From B21-G16 sp003644825 [NCBI: Candidatus Zhuqueibacterota bacterium] (lineage in GTDB: Bacteria > SM23-31 > B21-G16), in assembly GCA_003644825.1 (NCBI GenBank), contig QNDJ01000001.1, forward strand, positions 1 through 26,275: a stretch of DNA of 26,275 bases. Reading direction: 5' to 3'. Made by a program: the position numbers and the translations under genes. Positions 25,377 to 26,275 of this stretch are shown in pieces; position 1 is the first letter of the stretch; each line of letters begins with the position of its first letter. A model generated the notes under the pieces. It saw nothing but the letters and a program-made list of their open reading frames with translations. It did no database searches and was not told where the DNA came from.

Positions 25377-26030
25377 ATGACTAAATCAATGGAAGAAAAA
25401 AAATATAGAATAGTCGATAAAGAAGAAATATATGGTTTTTTAAGGAGCAAAGGAATTCATCTAACTGGAGAAGCAAGACGTATTTTTGAGAAAAAGTTAG
25501 AAGAAAATCCAATTGACATCAGGACTTTTACCATAACCAAAAGGCTCTCTAATAATAAGTTCTTTAAACGTTTACTTGATTTAGCTTTTGTTTCAAGAAT
25601 TAAGAAAAGGATGAGTAATCCTGTTTTAAAATTAATTGAGCAAAAAAGGAAAGAATTGAAAAAATACAGAATTAAAAAAGGAATTTCATACAGTGAACTG
25701 GAAAAGGTATTTTATGATGAGGATATGTGGGAACCTTTTTATCCGGTTCCTTCAGAAATAGGTGAAGGTGGAATTATTGTGAAAGTAATGGATAAAGGAG
25801 AAAATGAACCTTATATTGGATTACTCAGAGCCAGAAATTTTAAAGGATTTCACACCATTACTTTAATGACAACTAAAAGAGAAAAATTCTGGAATATGGT
25901 TGCTTCATCTAAATTCTGGAAATTGAAAGAGTTTGACGATATAGAAAAGAAAAAGTATATTGGTGAAATTGAAGCGGAATTTGTTAAGTATATCTATCAG
26001 AGACAGGAACTAAAGATTAGGGATAATTGA
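25377..26030 (+). CDS. Hypothetical protein behind sdhB, unrecognised
   Basis: A 217-residue lysine- and glutamate-rich protein that I do not recognise. No signal peptide, membrane segment or cysteine motif is visible. Residues about 60-110 are strongly basic and probably helical (KRLLDLAFVSRIKKRM, KLIEQKRKELKKYR). The centre contains EPFYPVPSEIGEGGIIVKV and LLRARNFKGFHTITLMT, which look like a small beta-rich core. It sits 4 bases after sdhB, so it is probably cotranscribed with the succinate dehydrogenase genes. The ATG at 25377 lies 2 bases behind AAGG; ATG 25389 is an alternative start. A role in assembly or regulation of the complex would be guesswork. Confidence 0.7.
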   Translation: MTKSMEEKKYRIVDKEEIYGFLRSKGIHLTGEARRIFEKKLEENPIDIRTFTITKRLSNNKFFKRLLDLAFVSRIKKRMSNPVLKLIEQKRKELKKYRIKKGISYSELEKVFYDEDMWEPFYPVPSEIGEGGIIVKVMDKGENEPYIGLLRARNFKGFHTITLMTTKREKFWNMVASSKFWKLKEFDDIEKKKYIGEIEAEFVKYIYQRQELKIRDN

Positions 26031-26275
26031 TTCCGTAACATCTCTCTAATTTTATTTTATCTATTATAAACATATCATTCTTATGAGATTTTAAAGAAAC
26101 AACGAATTACACGGATTACACAAATTTTTTTAAATTACACCTTCATACTTAATGTTTTCTTTTCTTCTTCTGATTAAATAGTTGCATTTAATTTACAAGG
26201 ATTTCTCAGCCTTTATATACTCTTAATATTAAATTAAGGTATCATTAAAGAGCTCCGATAGAAGCGGTATATAAT
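26031..26275. other. Gene-free AT-rich end region
   Basis: 245 bases with no ORF of note on either strand. It contains a patch of ATTACAC repeats (26104-26140) and ends in a TATAAT (26270-26275) without a recognisable -35 box in the window. No terminator hairpin for the preceding gene was seen. Confidence 0.5.
26104..26140. repeat. Short ATTACAC repeat patch
   Basis: Two adjacent 9-base units, GAATTACAC (26104-26112) and GGATTACAC (26113-26121), followed after a run of T by a third imperfect copy AAATTACAC (26132-26140). The unit resembles short intergenic motifs of the ATTACACGG type seen between genes in diverse bacterial genomes, but with only three copies it may be a fragment or chance. 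Confidence 0.35.

Noticed and set aside
26270-26275. TATAAT at the very end as a promoter for a gene outside the window
   Set aside because: No -35 box at suitable distance, and the downstream gene cannot be seen.

Overview
This AT-rich window (roughly one third G+C by eye) is a densely packed bacterial chromosome segment. Apart from one gene at the left end, every gene runs on the plus strand, many with 1-19 base overlaps and many with GTG or TTG starts. The content is central metabolism of an anaerobic or facultatively anaerobic type: a two-subunit iron-sulfur fumarate hydratase, a ferredoxin-dependent 2-oxoacid oxidoreductase, succinyl-CoA ligase and a membrane succinate dehydrogenase/fumarate reductase. 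A lipoprotein-type cyclophilin, a secreted SUMF1-domain protein and a type II fatty-acid synthase confirm a bacterium. I cannot assign a phylum from sequence alone; the combination would fit a poorly cultivated anaerobic lineage. I found no phage, transposon, CRISPR, tRNA or rRNA.

Layout. 137-2701 (minus): a DinG-type iron-sulfur helicase with an N-terminal JAMM/RadC-like domain. 2788-3336: the beta subunit of fumarate hydratase, with no alpha partner beside it. 3361-6202: four envelope or unknown genes (secreted SUMF1-domain protein, a small orphan, a membrane-anchored alpha/beta hydrolase, a lipoprotein cyclophilin). A clear promoter (6209-6237) followed by a perfect 9-5-9 dyad (6257-6279) opens a run in which no intergenic gap exceeds about 70 bases up to 22019. 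It begins with a COG2403-type P-loop GTPase overlapping carbamate kinase, then sucC-sucD-ndk, then yceD-rpmF-plsX-fabH-fabD-fabG-acpP-fabF-rnc, then a ferredoxin/VorB-like/fused beta-gamma 2-oxoacid:ferredoxin oxidoreductase, an acyl-CoA dehydrogenase and a small NifU-domain protein. After a 156-base gap comes the four-subunit succinate dehydrogenase (anchor, cytochrome b, flavoprotein, iron-sulfur) with an unrecognised 217-residue gene 4 bases behind it. The last 245 bases carry no gene, only a short ATTACAC repeat patch.

How it fits together: if the 2-oxoacid oxidoreductase uses 2-oxoglutarate, the window encodes the steps linking 2-oxoglutarate, succinyl-CoA, succinate, fumarate and malate (the last with the fumarase alpha subunit encoded elsewhere). 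They could run oxidatively or in reverse. If it uses branched-chain 2-oxoacids, as its VorB-like alpha subunit suggests, the adjoining acyl-CoA dehydrogenase would be the next step of amino-acid breakdown. The middle block couples phospholipid/fatty-acid synthesis to a ribosomal protein and RNase III, a common bacterial arrangement.

Most of the window is ordinary housekeeping. The parts most worth a second look are the JAMM-DinG fusion, the COG2403 GTPase/carbamate kinase pair behind a promoter-dyad element, the beta-gamma fused oxidoreductase, the lone fumarase beta subunit, and the orphan genes at 4220 and 25377.
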